Below are positions 63,986-64,000 of a stretch of DNA of 64,000 nucleotides, piece by piece (the first letter of the stretch is position 1; every line of letters starts with the position of its first letter). The notes below the pieces were generated by a model. That model worked only from the letters and a program-made list of their open reading frames with translations, searched no databases and was not told the DNA's origin. This DNA is from CAVYTF01 sp963708205. GTDB taxonomy: Bacteria > Bacteroidota > Bacteroidia > Chitinophagales > Chitinophagaceae. The stretch is from contig OY970196.1 of the NCBI GenBank assembly GCA_963708205.1, positions 3,100,001 to 3,164,000 of the forward strand, given 5' to 3'. A program made the translations under genes and the position numbers.

Positions 63986-64000
63986 GAAACGGTGTAAAAG

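Overview
The window reads as chromosomal DNA of an AT-rich member of the Bacteroidota, most likely the Chitinophagaceae or a close relative. This rests on the following: type IX secretion (T9SS) sorting domains of both kind A and kind B, a PorP/SprF-type outer-membrane protein, gliding-motility-type C-terminal domains, a DUF4954 protein, two-component propeller sensor kinases with LytTR regulators, many genes without Shine-Dalgarno sites, and a textbook Bacteroidota promoter (TTTG, 19 bp, TAnnTTTG) in front of tRNA-Val. The genus is inference.

Layout. 1-3.8 kb: a propeller/LytS-type kinase and its LytTR regulator, translationally coupled. 3.85-8.6 kb: a decayed accessory patch holding a frameshifted alpha/beta-hydrolase, an IS3-family element with an internal deletion, a lone PD-(D/E)XK nuclease gene framed by a 13-bp inverted repeat, the C-terminal piece of an IS110 transposase, a 58-aa DUF3606 gene and two small unknown genes. 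8.6-10.2 kb: a T9SS-exported protein with an S74 (tail-fibre) chaperone domain. 10.5-15.1 kb: a compact element, all genes on the minus strand, lying against the 3' end of tRNA-Val: tyrosine recombinase, two unknown proteins, two KilAC-like small proteins and a DUF5131 (phage gp37/gp68) protein.

15.2-27.5 kb is housekeeping: ClpS with Aat (N-degron pathway), a transsulfuration-type enzyme, OsmC, DUF4954, an isochorismatase-fold protein without its catalytic cysteine, a PAS kinase broken by an in-frame stop with its receiver protein, ExbB/ExbD, PrmC and RibD. 27.7-34 kb is one gene for a 2105-aa secreted esterase-like/adhesin-like T9SS protein. 34-56.8 kb carries 3-hydroxyacyl-CoA dehydrogenase, Mrp, PaiB-like protein, a GH2 glycosidase, PyrF, kynureninase, AccD, a receiver protein coupled to RecG, a kind-B T9SS cargo with its SprF partner, GlcD-like oxidase, an outer-membrane barrel, a LOG-family protein, YajQ, a small membrane protein and an MFS transporter. 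56.9-64 kb carries an SDR dehydrogenase, both electron-transfer flavoprotein subunits, a TPR protein, tRNA-Gly(CCC), a second kind-B T9SS cargo, RidA and the YggS/PLPBP protein.

The most unusual signals are non-coding: arrays of 7-bp words, often in inverted pairs, in several intergenic regions and once inside a coding sequence; a roughly 30-bp GC-richer dispersed repeat in five places; an 84-bp tandem duplication; and a pair of 18-bp palindromic operators. No CRISPR array, rRNA or prophage structural module is visible. I could not identify a complete new defence system; the nuclease cassette and the tRNA-Val element are the best candidates for undescribed accessory biology.
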